From: an uncultured Rhodanobacter sp.
Lineage (GTDB): Bacteria > Pseudomonadota > Gammaproteobacteria > Xanthomonadales > Rhodanobacteraceae
Direction of reading: 5' to 3'
Assembly (NCBI GenBank): GCA_903827735.1
Contig: CAIKJM010000154.1
Span: 1-12,535 of the forward strand
Length of the DNA stretch: 12,535 nucleotides
Shown here: one piece after another, positions 1-6,255 of the stretch
Position numbering within the stretch: position 1 is the stretch's first letter
Layout of the letters: each line of letters starts with the position of its first letter
Notes under the pieces: generated by a model
Seen by the model: the letters and a program-made list of their open reading frames with translations, nothing else
Told to the model about the DNA's origin: nothing
Database searches by the model: none
Program-made: the position numbers and the translations under genes

Positions 1-7
1 GGCTGAT

Positions 8-514
8 ATGAAGTTGATCCTGTTTTCCTGTCTACTTTTTGGTCTGCTGCTCTCTACGACGTCTCATGCCCAAACAGCTTGCCCTCCCGGCATGGAAGAA
101 TACGGGGCAGGTGTATGCGGTTGCAGTCAATCAGAGGAACCTGCACAACAAATTCCTCAACAACAATTACCACAGCCACCAGCGACTCGATGGGCAAGCC
201 GGTGGGGCGCTATTGCGACCGATGGTCCTGGTGGAAGTTTTGGATCGGCGGTAGATAAATCCAGTCGTAGAGGTGCTGAAAGTGCCGCTATTTCCGACTG
301 TCTCTCGAAGAGGGGATCGCCGAACTGCAAGATTGAAGTCTCTTATGCTAATGGCTGCGGGGTTATGACTGTAGGTGACAAGATGCACAACTCAAATTAT
401 GGAAGCACTGTAGAAGAGGCGACCCAGAAGGGAATGGCAATGTGCCGAAGTGCTGGAGACACCAACTGTCATGTCTATTACTCGGCCTGCAGCTTACCCG
501 TGCGGATTCAATAG
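8..514 (+). CDS. Secreted DUF4189-domain protein, paralogue 1
   Basis: A 168-residue exported protein of unknown biochemical role. Residues 1-21 form a signal peptide (basic start, leucine-rich core, SHA cleavage motif before QTACPPG). A short cysteine-containing segment (Cys25, 37, 39) and a Gln/Pro-rich linker (about 47-60) follow. The C-terminal half (about 65-165) fits DUF4189: a WGAIA motif at 66-70, two roughly parallel halves that each contain Ala-rich helices ending in a Cys, and conserved cysteines at 98, 107, 117, 146, 154 and 161 that probably form disulfides in the periplasm. It is followed at 612 by a close paralogue with matching ends, so the two arose by tandem duplication. Only seven bases precede the ATG in the window, so its promoter and any upstream partner are unseen. 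The family name rests on recognition of the WGAIA/Cys pattern. The link to the secretion-related genes downstream is inference from position. Confidence 0.85.
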   Translation: MKLILFSCLLFGLLLSTTSHAQTACPPGMEEYGAGVCGCSQSEEPAQQIPQQQLPQPPATRWASRWGAIATDGPGGSFGSAVDKSSRRGAESAAISDCLSKRGSPNCKIEVSYANGCGVMTVGDKMHNSNYGSTVEEATQKGMAMCRSAGDTNCHVYYSACSLPVRIQ

Positions 515-611
515 ATACGACGCCAATCAAGCAACGACGATGGATAAAACCAACGACGGGATTAATGGTAGAGCGAGAGCATTCCATCCAAGACCATTGA
601 TCGAGGTTGAT

Positions 612-1121
612 ATGAAATCGATTCTTTTTTCTTGCCTGCTTTTCGGTCTGCTGTCCTATACACCCTCTCATGCCCAAACGGCTTGCCCTCCCGGCATGGA
701 GGAATACGGCGCTGGCGTATGCGGTTACAGCCGATCCGAGGAGCCCGCGCAGCAAGCTCCACAACAGCAAGCGCCACAACCACCGCCGCCGAAATGGGCG
801 AGCCGCTGGGGCGCGATTGCAATGGATGAGTCGCCTCAACATGGGAGTACGGGGACATCGTTCAATCGGCCGAATCGCTCAGCCGCCGAGAAAGCGGCTT
901 TAAAGAATTGTCAATCAAACGGTGGAACTAACTGCAAAATCAAAAGCGCATACGACAATGAATGCGTTGCAATAGTGATGGGTAATCCAGGAGGCTACAC
1001 GGTGACTGATACCACCCAAGACAAGGCGACTCAAGCGGCAATGTCTTCGTGTAGCAATCACGGAAACACTAACTGCCACATCTACTACACCTCCTGCAGC
1101 CTGCCCGTGCGGATTCAATAG
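612..1121 (+). CDS. Secreted DUF4189-domain protein, paralogue 2
   Basis: A 169-residue paralogue of the preceding gene. I chose the ATG at 612 because it gives the same signal peptide (SHA cleavage at residue 21, then QTACPPGMEEYGAGVCG) and the same upstream bases (ggttgatatgaa here, ggctgatatgaa before gene 1). The frame is open further upstream to 450, but that part overlaps gene 1 and lacks a signal sequence. Layout: signal peptide 1-21, Cys25/Cys37, Gln/Pro linker 47-60, WGAIA at 66-70, and DUF4189 cysteines at 100, 108, 118, 147, 155 and 162. The last nine residues (CSLPVRIQ region) match gene 1 exactly, while the centre (about 71-140) has diverged strongly. Cys39 of copy 1 is Tyr here, so the disulfide set may differ. 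The function is unknown and the product is likely periplasmic or secreted. Confidence 0.85.
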   Translation: MKSILFSCLLFGLLSYTPSHAQTACPPGMEEYGAGVCGYSRSEEPAQQAPQQQAPQPPPPKWASRWGAIAMDESPQHGSTGTSFNRPNRSAAEKAALKNCQSNGGTNCKIKSAYDNECVAIVMGNPGGYTVTDTTQDKATQAAMSSCSNHGNTNCHIYYTSCSLPVRIQ

Positions 1122-1193
1122 CGATAGGTTTTATCCACGACAAGCTTACGTTTCCCACTGACGTATTTCAAAAGCCCACCATGGAGGTATGCC

Positions 1194-1520
1194 ATGAAAC
1201 TGCGCGCCCTTTTCGCCCCGCTTGCCCTTGCCGCCGCCATCGCCCTGACCGCCGAACCGGCTCACGCTCAAGTTGTAGACCCTTGCACCGTCTACACCTG
1301 CATGGCCGGCATTTCTGGAACGGGCCTCAGTGGTGGCCCTGGCTGCACGCCAGCCACCGCCGTCTTTTTAGCTATCTCCGTATACGATCCAATCTTCGAC
1401 CCTGGGGCTACCTCCTTGGCAAGACGATCCTACCTGACGGTCGGCTGCCCTATGGCTAGCTTTGCTACTAACGCCGCTATTTTAGAAGCCATTATGGCGA
1501 CTTGGGGCGAGGTGCCATAG
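1194..1520 (+). CDS. TrbM/KikA-family conjugal-transfer protein
   Basis: A 108-residue exported protein matching the TrbM/KikA/MpfK family found with conjugative and other type IV secretion systems. Residues 1-25 are a signal peptide ending AHA. The mature part shows the family's pattern: DPCTVYTCMAG (29-39) with paired cysteines, an SGGPGC motif (46-51), a hydrophobic ISVYDPIFDP stretch, a TxxxRRxYLxxC motif (73-85) and a C-terminal TNAAILEAIMATWG (92-105). The start is fixed by a strong ggagg at 1183-1187, seven bases before the ATG. An alternative ATG at 1181 leads into a different, unrelated frame. The precise job of TrbM proteins is poorly defined; they act on the periplasmic side of transfer systems. 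Finding one beside an X-T4SS effector suggests either a nearby secretion locus or a relic of one, but no machinery gene is in this window. Confidence 0.8.
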   Translation: MKLRALFAPLALAAAIALTAEPAHAQVVDPCTVYTCMAGISGTGLSGGPGCTPATAVFLAISVYDPIFDPGATSLARRSYLTVGCPMASFATNAAILEAIMATWGEVP

Positions 1521-1943
1521 GTATCCTGAGTGCAGCAGGATTAGATGAAAGAATTCTGATGCGTTATCCGCTCCGCCAGCGAGCGTCTTGCTGATGGGTT
1601 GCAGCATTGGACTTGACGAAAGTAAAACTTTCGATCTGTCGCATGAGGGCGTTCGTGCTAAGCCAAATGCGCCTGGACCTACCTGGCGTCCGATAACATG
1701 AAATTCAGCGAAGAACGAATCTTCAGTCCTGTTTAGACTGCAAACACTACTTCAGCTGCTATGTAGCCGAGTTAAGCGAGTCCTCAAAAAAGCATCAATA
1801 TCGAACTCTTGCTTACATGCTCGTGACCAGCAATTTATATCTTTTTGTGACGCCTGCACGCTGGCGCTAAAAAACGATGCAATTCTTTAGACACCAATCA
1901 AATAATTTGACGTCTTTTGAAAGCGAGCCTGGGAAAACATGCT
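1521..1943. other. 423-base gap without an intact gene
   Basis: A low-G+C stretch with no convincing intact reading frame. It contains a 6-bp hairpin just after the trbM-like stop (atcctg 1523-1528 with caggat 1536-1541, no T-run, so at best a weak terminator). It also has a perfect 7-bp stem with a 3-base loop (cgaaagt 1617-1623 with actttcg 1627-1633), and a possible broken lipoprotein gene listed separately. An A/T-rich patch (caatttatat, 1831-1840) could hold a -10 element for the gene at 1944, but I find no well-spaced -35. The frame that continues past the TGA at 1699 stays open to a TAG at 1888 but has no start codon and encodes nothing I recognise. Confidence 0.5.
1559..1701 (+). pseudogene. 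Possible frameshifted small lipoprotein gene
   Basis: From an ATG at 1559 the reading MRYPLRQ... hits TGA at 1592. In the +1-related frame, open from 1549, the bases around 1582-1602 read ASVLLMGC, a near-ideal lipobox with Cys at 1600-1602. A 32-codon hydrophilic stretch follows, ending at TGA 1699. Joining MRYPLR to ASVLLMGC needs a single-base indel near 1575-1582, which would give a short lipoprotein signal peptide. Near the end, a second frame change would continue into MKFSEERIFSPV (ATG at 1698, TAG at 1734). The composition resembles periplasmic lipoproteins such as X-T4SS immunity proteins, but I recognise no family. The hydrophobic core would be short. The reading may be chance, and confidence is low. 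Confidence 0.27.
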
Positions 1944-2606
1944 ATGAATTACATTCAGTCCATGGGAATACTCGCTCTGTGCATTTTATCAGCCGAATGC
2001 ACTGCTGGCGGCACTGGTATATCGAACTCAGAGAAAGCCCCCGCAATATCCACCCCTAGTTCAACGGCCTCCGTATCTGCAAGAGCTAATTCAGCGAGGA
2101 CGGCGATCGCACTTAAAGTGCCCGCCAAATTCACTTCTTACGCTTCGGAGTCCATTGGAAGGAATCTGCTTTGCCATGTCGGCGCAGTGACTGGCGATGA
2201 CGGCATGGAACAGAAGCCCGTTGTTTATGCTGAGAACGAAAAAGACAAGAAGATTCTCTGGGTAAAGCACCTTCAGTTGCCACCGAATACTTTCCAGAGT
2301 CGTACAACGCATTGCGCGGGTTCCGGCGATGCTGCGTTCGTTCTAATACAGTCGGATACGCAATCCGAACAAACCCTCTCACAGACCCTGCTTCGCGTCG
2401 TGAAGCTCAATGCCGATACGGGTGCGCTGATCACGCAGCAAGATTTGAACGTACCCAAGGCCTATACCGCCTGGGTGGCCGAGGGTGCAGGCCGGTTCAA
2501 GTGGCAGGGAAACGCGTTGGTGATTGCCGGGAATTATCGGCCGTCTTCAGACGACGCCGACCAGCCTGAATTTACCGTGCACTTGAACGGCGATCTCAAG
2601 CCATAA
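1944..2606 (+). CDS. Exported protein of unknown family, candidate immunity protein
   Basis: A 220-residue protein with an N-terminal hydrophobic signal (MNYIQSMGILALCILSAEC), then a Ser/Ala/Thr-rich linker (about 22-55) typical of an exported or lipid-anchored tether. Cys19 could be lipidated, but the lipobox (SAEC) is not canonical because Glu sits at -1. The folded part (about 58-220) alternates short hydrophobic strands with polar turns (for example LLRVVKLNADTG and LITQQDLNV), reminiscent of a beta-propeller or beta-sandwich, with Cys77 and Cys124 available for a disulfide. I chose ATG 1944 over the in-frame TTG at 1917 because it puts the hydrophobic stretch at the N-terminus. I cannot name the family. 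Its size, export signal and place in front of a possible effector remnant, next to a second exported protein paired with a lysozyme effector, suggest an X-T4SS immunity (X-Tfi) protein. That is inference. Confidence 0.7.
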   Translation: MNYIQSMGILALCILSAECTAGGTGISNSEKAPAISTPSSTASVSARANSARTAIALKVPAKFTSYASESIGRNLLCHVGAVTGDDGMEQKPVVYAENEKDKKILWVKHLQLPPNTFQSRTTHCAGSGDAAFVLIQSDTQSEQTLSQTLLRVVKLNADTGALITQQDLNVPKAYTAWVAEGAGRFKWQGNALVIAGNYRPSSDDADQPEFTVHLNGDLKP

Positions 2607-2619
2607 CTGAAGGATTGTG

Positions 2620-2772
2620 ATGAGCGAGCAAGATAAATTCATAACGAGCTTTACGTGAGTCCCTCAGCTGCATAAGCCTGCCAACGTGTGCCACCCAACG
2701 CCACAGCATCGTTATGTAGAAGTCGCTTACAGAACGGATCGACAGCCTAGTCAGGCACCCTCTGCGCACTAG
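2620..2772 (+). pseudogene. Possible fossil of an X-T4SS effector gene
   Basis: Thirteen bases after the previous stop, behind a good gaagga (2609-2614), an ATG opens MSEQDKFITSFT and stops at TGA 2656. The same frame then continues open, without a further start, to TAG 2770. It includes PQHRYVEV and ends QPSQAPSAH. The position mirrors the intact cassette downstream (exported protein, short gap, AAGGAG-like site, effector start). The second part has a faint resemblance to the end of XVIPCD domains (the P-x-H-R...V...P...S pattern before a Gln/Ser/Pro tail), and the first part resembles starts of cytosolic T4SS effectors without a signal peptide. An effector whose centre was deleted would leave exactly such a start-plus-end relic. 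The pieces are short, the resemblance is by eye only, and chance is a serious alternative. Confidence 0.25.
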
Positions 2773-2814
2773 TCATCGCGCCGAATCTTAAAACCTCATT
2801 CCTGGACAACCATC

Positions 2815-3357
2815 ATGAAGTTTAAAAAAATAGTCGCTAGCTTTGCCTTGTTGCCGCTGTGTGTAACGATTTCGCATGCGGCCGATGTTGCCGGCACGCT
2901 TTGCGAAAAAACGGACAAGGTGGTGTTTTCCTGCCCGCTGGATACAGCGAACAAGATTGTGTCCATTTGTTCTTCTGCAGATGCAAGCGGTTCGAGCGCG
3001 CACTTCCGTTACATCTATGGAAGGCTGAGTAAGCCAGAACTTGTTTTCCCTCCTGCAGGCCATCCCGACACCGACGCTTTCGCTAATTCTCATCTGGTAT
3101 ATGGAGGTGGCACCGGCGGCACCGCGTATTCCTTCAGCAATGGTGGATATAAATACATCGTCTACTCGATTTCTGGAACCAACTTTGACCGTGGCGGCGT
3201 TCTTATTCAACGCGCGGGTGCAACGGCTGCGCTGAAAGAGATGAAGTGTCGAAAAGGCAAAATAGTAGAGTCGAATGATAAAACTTTGATCGATACCACC
3301 ATGCGCTGGAAGCCGGATCCAGATATCCAGGCGCATGGCCTGCCTAGTGTGCACTAA
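2815..3357 (+). CDS. Exported cysteine-rich protein, probable immunity protein
   Basis: A 180-residue periplasmic protein. Residues 1-22 are a signal peptide (MKFKKI, hydrophobic core, SHA cleavage). The mature chain has four cysteines (30, 40, 52, 145), enough for two disulfides, and a beta-rich pattern: VVFSC, KIVSICSS, a YGRLSKPELVFP segment (68-79), then GGTAYSFSNGGYKYIVYSISG (about 101-121) and GGVLIQR. I do not recognise a named family with certainty. It lies 41 bases upstream of the GH19/XVIPCD effector on the same strand, with no terminator between, so the two are probably co-transcribed. In known X-T4SS cassettes the adjacent exported gene encodes the immunity protein (X-Tfi) that blocks the cognate toxin in the periplasm, for example XAC2610 for XAC2609. 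The calcium-binding repeat features I associate with XAC2610 are not visible here, so this would be a different inhibitor fold. The Shine-Dalgarno sequence (ggac, about 2803) is weak. Confidence 0.75.
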   Translation: MKFKKIVASFALLPLCVTISHAADVAGTLCEKTDKVVFSCPLDTANKIVSICSSADASGSSAHFRYIYGRLSKPELVFPPAGHPDTDAFANSHLVYGGGTGGTAYSFSNGGYKYIVYSISGTNFDRGGVLIQRAGATAALKEMKCRKGKIVESNDKTLIDTTMRWKPDPDIQAHGLPSVH

Positions 3358-3398
3358 TCCTTCGCGTTTCCCACCGCAGAAAAAAGGAGATCAACGTC

Positions 3399-4643
3399 AT
3401 GTCGTCCAAAGACAATGCGGATTACCTGCTACAGAGCGCTATCAACGCTGGAATCACTGACAAGAAAGAATTGGCCAATTTCATGGGCCAGATGCAGGTA
3501 GAGTGTGGCGGATTTTCACATATGAGCGAGCAGCTGGGCTATTCCGGCCAGCGGCTGCTTGAGGTTTTCCCCGGCCGCAACGGTCTGAAGGACATCAAGC
3601 AGGCGGACGCCATTGCGGCCGGCGGTCCAGAAGCTGTCGCCAACGCTATTTATGGTGGCGAGTGGGGGAAAAGTCCTCGGCACTTGGGCAACACCGAACC
3701 TGGCGACGGATGGAAGTACCACGGCCGCGGCTATGTTCAACTCACCGGCCGCGCCAATTACGCGCAGGTCGGTAAAGAGGTAGGCCTAGATCTGGTCAAT
3801 CATCCGGAGCTTGCCGAAAATCGGGAGAACGCAGCAAAAATTGCCATCCATTACTGGCAGTCAAGAGTCGTGCCTCATGGCCATCAGAAGGATGTTGAAG
3901 GAGCCTGCCTTGATATTAATGGCGGTGAAAACGGCCTGTCAGACAGAAAAAAAGCCGCTGCCGCTTGGCAGGAAAAGCTCGAACACGGCTACATTCCTGG
4001 CGCAAGCCAAGCTGCAGCAGATAGCAAGCATGAAACCGACAAGATGCCCCGGCAGGGCGTTATCGAAATGCAGAAAAATTTGATCGTACTCGGCTACACG
4101 GGCGCTAACGGCCATGCGCTGAAAGCCGATGGCGATTTCGGGCCGAATACAAAAAGTGCGGTAGAAGCTTTTCAGCGGGATCACCACCTTGTGGTTGATG
4201 GTATCGCGGGGCCAAAGACGTTGGAGGCCATCCGCCATCCCGCTCAGGCAAGCAAAGTGGTGGGGCTAGACAATGCGGCGAATCCGGATCACGGGCTGTA
4301 TCTGCAGGCGCAGAAGGCGGTGCATGAGCTGGACGCGCATCTGGGCCGCACACCGGATCAGCAGAGCAACAACCTTGCGGCAGCGTTGACGGTGGCGGCG
4401 AAGCATCAGGGCATGACTCGGATCGATCAGGTCGCACTGAGTAAAGATGGTGCGAACGCGTTTGCGGTTCAGCACGGCACGCTCAAGTACACGGCGCAGG
4501 TGCAAACAGCCACGGCGGTAAATACGCCCATAGCGCAAAGCAGTCAGGCCTTGCAGCCAACGGCGACGCAAAAAACTGCCCAAGCGCAAACCCAGAGTCC
4601 GGCACAGGTGCCCTCGCAGACGCCGCCAGTGATGAATATGTAG
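3399..4643 (+). CDS. X-T4SS antibacterial effector: GH19 lysozyme-like + PG_binding_1 + XVIPCD
   Basis: A 414-residue peptidoglycan hydrolase lacking a signal peptide, as expected for a substrate delivered into rival bacteria by a type IV secretion system. Residues about 8-195 form a GH19 (chitinase-like/endolysin-type) domain. Probable catalytic glutamates are Glu35 (QVECGGF) and Glu44 (SEQLGY), with the family signature GNTEPGDG (97-104) and YHGRGYVQLTG (107-117). Residues about 218-278 are a PG_binding_1 domain (MQKNL...GDFGPNTKSAVEAFQ...VDGIAGPKTLEAI). From about 290 comes an XVIPCD: GLYLQAQKAVHEL (299-311), NNLAAALTVAAKHQGMTRIDQVALSKDG (324-351), NAFAVQ (353-358) and TPIAQSSQAL (376-385), then a Gln/Ala/Thr/Pro-rich tail. 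In this family XVIPCD binds the VirD4 coupling protein. Domain order matches the Xanthomonas citri effector XAC2609. A strong aaggag (3384-3389) sets the start. The upstream exported gene is the likely immunity partner. Confidence 0.92.
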   Translation: MSSKDNADYLLQSAINAGITDKKELANFMGQMQVECGGFSHMSEQLGYSGQRLLEVFPGRNGLKDIKQADAIAAGGPEAVANAIYGGEWGKSPRHLGNTEPGDGWKYHGRGYVQLTGRANYAQVGKEVGLDLVNHPELAENRENAAKIAIHYWQSRVVPHGHQKDVEGACLDINGGENGLSDRKKAAAAWQEKLEHGYIPGASQAAADSKHETDKMPRQGVIEMQKNLIVLGYTGANGHALKADGDFGPNTKSAVEAFQRDHHLVVDGIAGPKTLEAIRHPAQASKVVGLDNAANPDHGLYLQAQKAVHELDAHLGRTPDQQSNNLAAALTVAAKHQGMTRIDQVALSKDGANAFAVQHGTLKYTAQVQTATAVNTPIAQSSQALQPTATQKTAQAQTQSPAQVPSQTPPVMNM

Positions 4644-4965
4644 TCCGACCTTAATCACGCAACGCGATGACGTTCTTTTAGCGTCATAGATTGACGACGG
4701 CAGCCCTGGAAGATGTTGCCAGCCGTGTGCCAGTTCAACGGGTCGAGCCACACGGAAATCGCTTTGCCTTTACGCCGCCTAGGCAAATTGCGTCACCGAG
4801 TAGCGGCCAGCGAAAGTCCCGATAAGCTCACGCCTTGGCTGGCGCAGGCGCAGGTTGCCCTTGCCTGCCGCACACTCTACCCTTCGACAAACTAAAGGCT
4901 GCCCGGCGTGCGCCGCGGCATGGGTACAGCGTGTGGTGAACTAGGGCAACAGCGATGGGGATTCG
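4644..4965. other. 322-base gap between the effector and nupG
   Basis: No credible gene. Shortly after the effector stop lies a 6-bp inverted repeat (atgacg 4667-4672 with cgtcat 4682-4687, 9-base loop containing ttctttta). It could be a weak transcription end but has no T-run after it. The rest rises in G+C towards nupG, marking the border of the low-G+C block. A 5-bp hairpin (ttgcc 4764-4768 with ggcaa 4782-4786) and a degenerate cccttcgacaaac stretch near 4880 are present. I see no clear promoter for nupG. Confidence 0.5.
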
Positions 4966-6255
4966 ATGAGTATCAAATCGCGCCTGATCGCCATGAACTT
5001 TCTGCAGTTTTTTGTGTGGGGTTCTTGGCTGATCACGATTGGCGCCTACTGGTTTCAGAACCGGCATTGGTCGGGCGCGCAGTTCGGGGCGATTTTTTCG
5101 ACGATGGGTATCGCCTCGCTGTTCATGCCGTCGCTGATGGGCATGGTGGCGGACAAATGGATCAATGCGGAAAAGCTCTACGGTCTGCTGCATCTTGGCG
5201 GCGCCGCGGTGCTGTTTGCCACGCCGCTGATCAACAACCCCACGACGTTTTTCTGGGTGATGCTGCTCAACATGATGTGCTACATGCCGACGATTTCGCT
5301 GTCGATCGCGGTGGCGTATTCGGCGCTGAAGGCCGAGGGGCGCGATGTGGTGATCGACTATCCGCCGATCCGCGTGTGGGGCACGATCGGCTTTATCGCG
5401 GCGCTGTGGGTGGTGAGCCTGCAGCACTTGGAAACGACGACCGGCCAGTTCTACTTCGCGTCCGGCGCGTCGCTGCTGCTGGGCGCGTATGCCTTCACCC
5501 TGCCCCCGTGCCGGCCCAAGCTCGACCAGCTGCGCGGCAAGTCGCTGCTGGATACGCTGGGGTTTACGTCGTTCAAGCTGTTCCGCGATCGCAAGATGGC
5601 GATCTTCTTTTTGTTTGCGATGCTGCTCGGTGCGGCGCTGCAGTTGACCAACGCCTATGGCGATACGTTTCTGCACGACTTTGCCACGGTGGATGCATAC
5701 AAGGGCACGATGGCGGTGCGTTATCCGGCGATCATCATGTCGATATCGCAGGTGTCGGAAACGCTGTTCATTCTGGCGATTCCGTTTTTCCTGAAGCGCT
5801 TCGGCATCAAGACGGTAATGCTGATCAGCATGCTGGCATGGACGCTGCGCTTCGGGCTTTTCGCCTACGGCAATCCCGGTCCGCAGCTGTGGATGATCGT
5901 GCTGTCGTGCATCGTCTACGGCATGGCGTTCGACTTTTTCAATATCTCCGGCTCGCTGTTCGTCGAGGGGCAAAGCGACCCGGCGATACGCGCCAGCGCC
6001 CAGGGCCTTTTCATGTTGATGACCAACGGCGTTGGCGCGGTGCTGGGCAGTTCGCTCAGCGGCCTGATCATCGACGCGTGGTTTATCCGCGCCGATGGCA
6101 GCAAGGACTGGCACGGCATCTGGATCACGTTCGCGCTGTACGCGCTGGCCGTGGCGGTGCTGTTTTCGCTGCTCTTCAAACACCGGCATGATCGTGGCGT
6201 CGTCATGCGTCCGCACGGCGCACGAGATACCGCCACGGGTGCCATCGCCGACTGA
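4966..6255 (+). CDS. nupG: Nucleoside:H+ symporter, NupG type (MFS)
   Basis: A 429-residue inner-membrane transporter of the nucleoside:H+ symporter family (Nuc_H_symport), close in length to E. coli NupG (418). It imports nucleosides with protons. Shared landmarks include LQFFVWGSWLITIGAYWF near the start, GIASLFMPSLMGMVADKW (about 49-66), YPPIRVWGTIGFI (about 131-143), RDRKMAIFFLFAMLLGAALQLTNAYGDTFLH, IIMSISQVSETLFILAIPFFLKRFGIK, and YGMAFDFFNISGSLFVE followed by IRASAQGLFMLMTNG. Twelve hydrophobic segments can be read. The start follows a gggga at 4957-4961. It stands alone on the plus strand. Its TGA abuts the stop of the converging phosphatase gene with no base between, so any terminator must lie inside the neighbour's coding region. 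The exact substrate (all nucleosides, or a xanthosine-type subset) cannot be read from sequence. Confidence 0.93.
   Translation: MSIKSRLIAMNFLQFFVWGSWLITIGAYWFQNRHWSGAQFGAIFSTMGIASLFMPSLMGMVADKWINAEKLYGLLHLGGAAVLFATPLINNPTTFFWVMLLNMMCYMPTISLSIAVAYSALKAEGRDVVIDYPPIRVWGTIGFIAALWVVSLQHLETTTGQFYFASGASLLLGAYAFTLPPCRPKLDQLRGKSLLDTLGFTSFKLFRDRKMAIFFLFAMLLGAALQLTNAYGDTFLHDFATVDAYKGTMAVRYPAIIMSISQVSETLFILAIPFFLKRFGIKTVMLISMLAWTLRFGLFAYGNPGPQLWMIVLSCIVYGMAFDFFNISGSLFVEGQSDPAIRASAQGLFMLMTNGVGAVLGSSLSGLIIDAWFIRADGSKDWHGIWITFALYALAVAVLFSLLFKHRHDRGVVMRPHGARDTATGAIAD

Larger units (their letters stand above)
1..1121 (+). repeat. Tandem gene duplication (two DUF4189 units)
   Basis: Two direct units, about 1-514 and 605-1121, are clearly alike by eye. 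The match is strongest over the signal peptide and N-terminal segment (tcatgcccaaac through gaatacgg) and at the 3' end (cccgtgcggattcaatag), and weak in the middle. A unique spacer of about 97 bases (515-611) separates the units. No insertion-sequence ends or target-site duplications are visible at the borders. Confidence 0.75.

Noticed and set aside
450..611. Upstream extension of the second DUF4189 gene
   Set aside because: It would overlap the first DUF4189 gene and bury the signal peptide. The ATG at 612 matches the paralogue's start.
4875..4900. cccttcgacaaact stretch resembling a dispersed ccttcgacaagctcagg-type repeat
   Set aside because: Only one degenerate copy lies in the window, with no inverted partner, so it cannot be called a repeat here.
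4828..6216. 462-codon open frame on the minus strand
   Set aside because: It is antisense to the clear nupG gene, made of Arg/His/Gln-rich sequence typical of GC-rich shadows, and has no recognisable domain.
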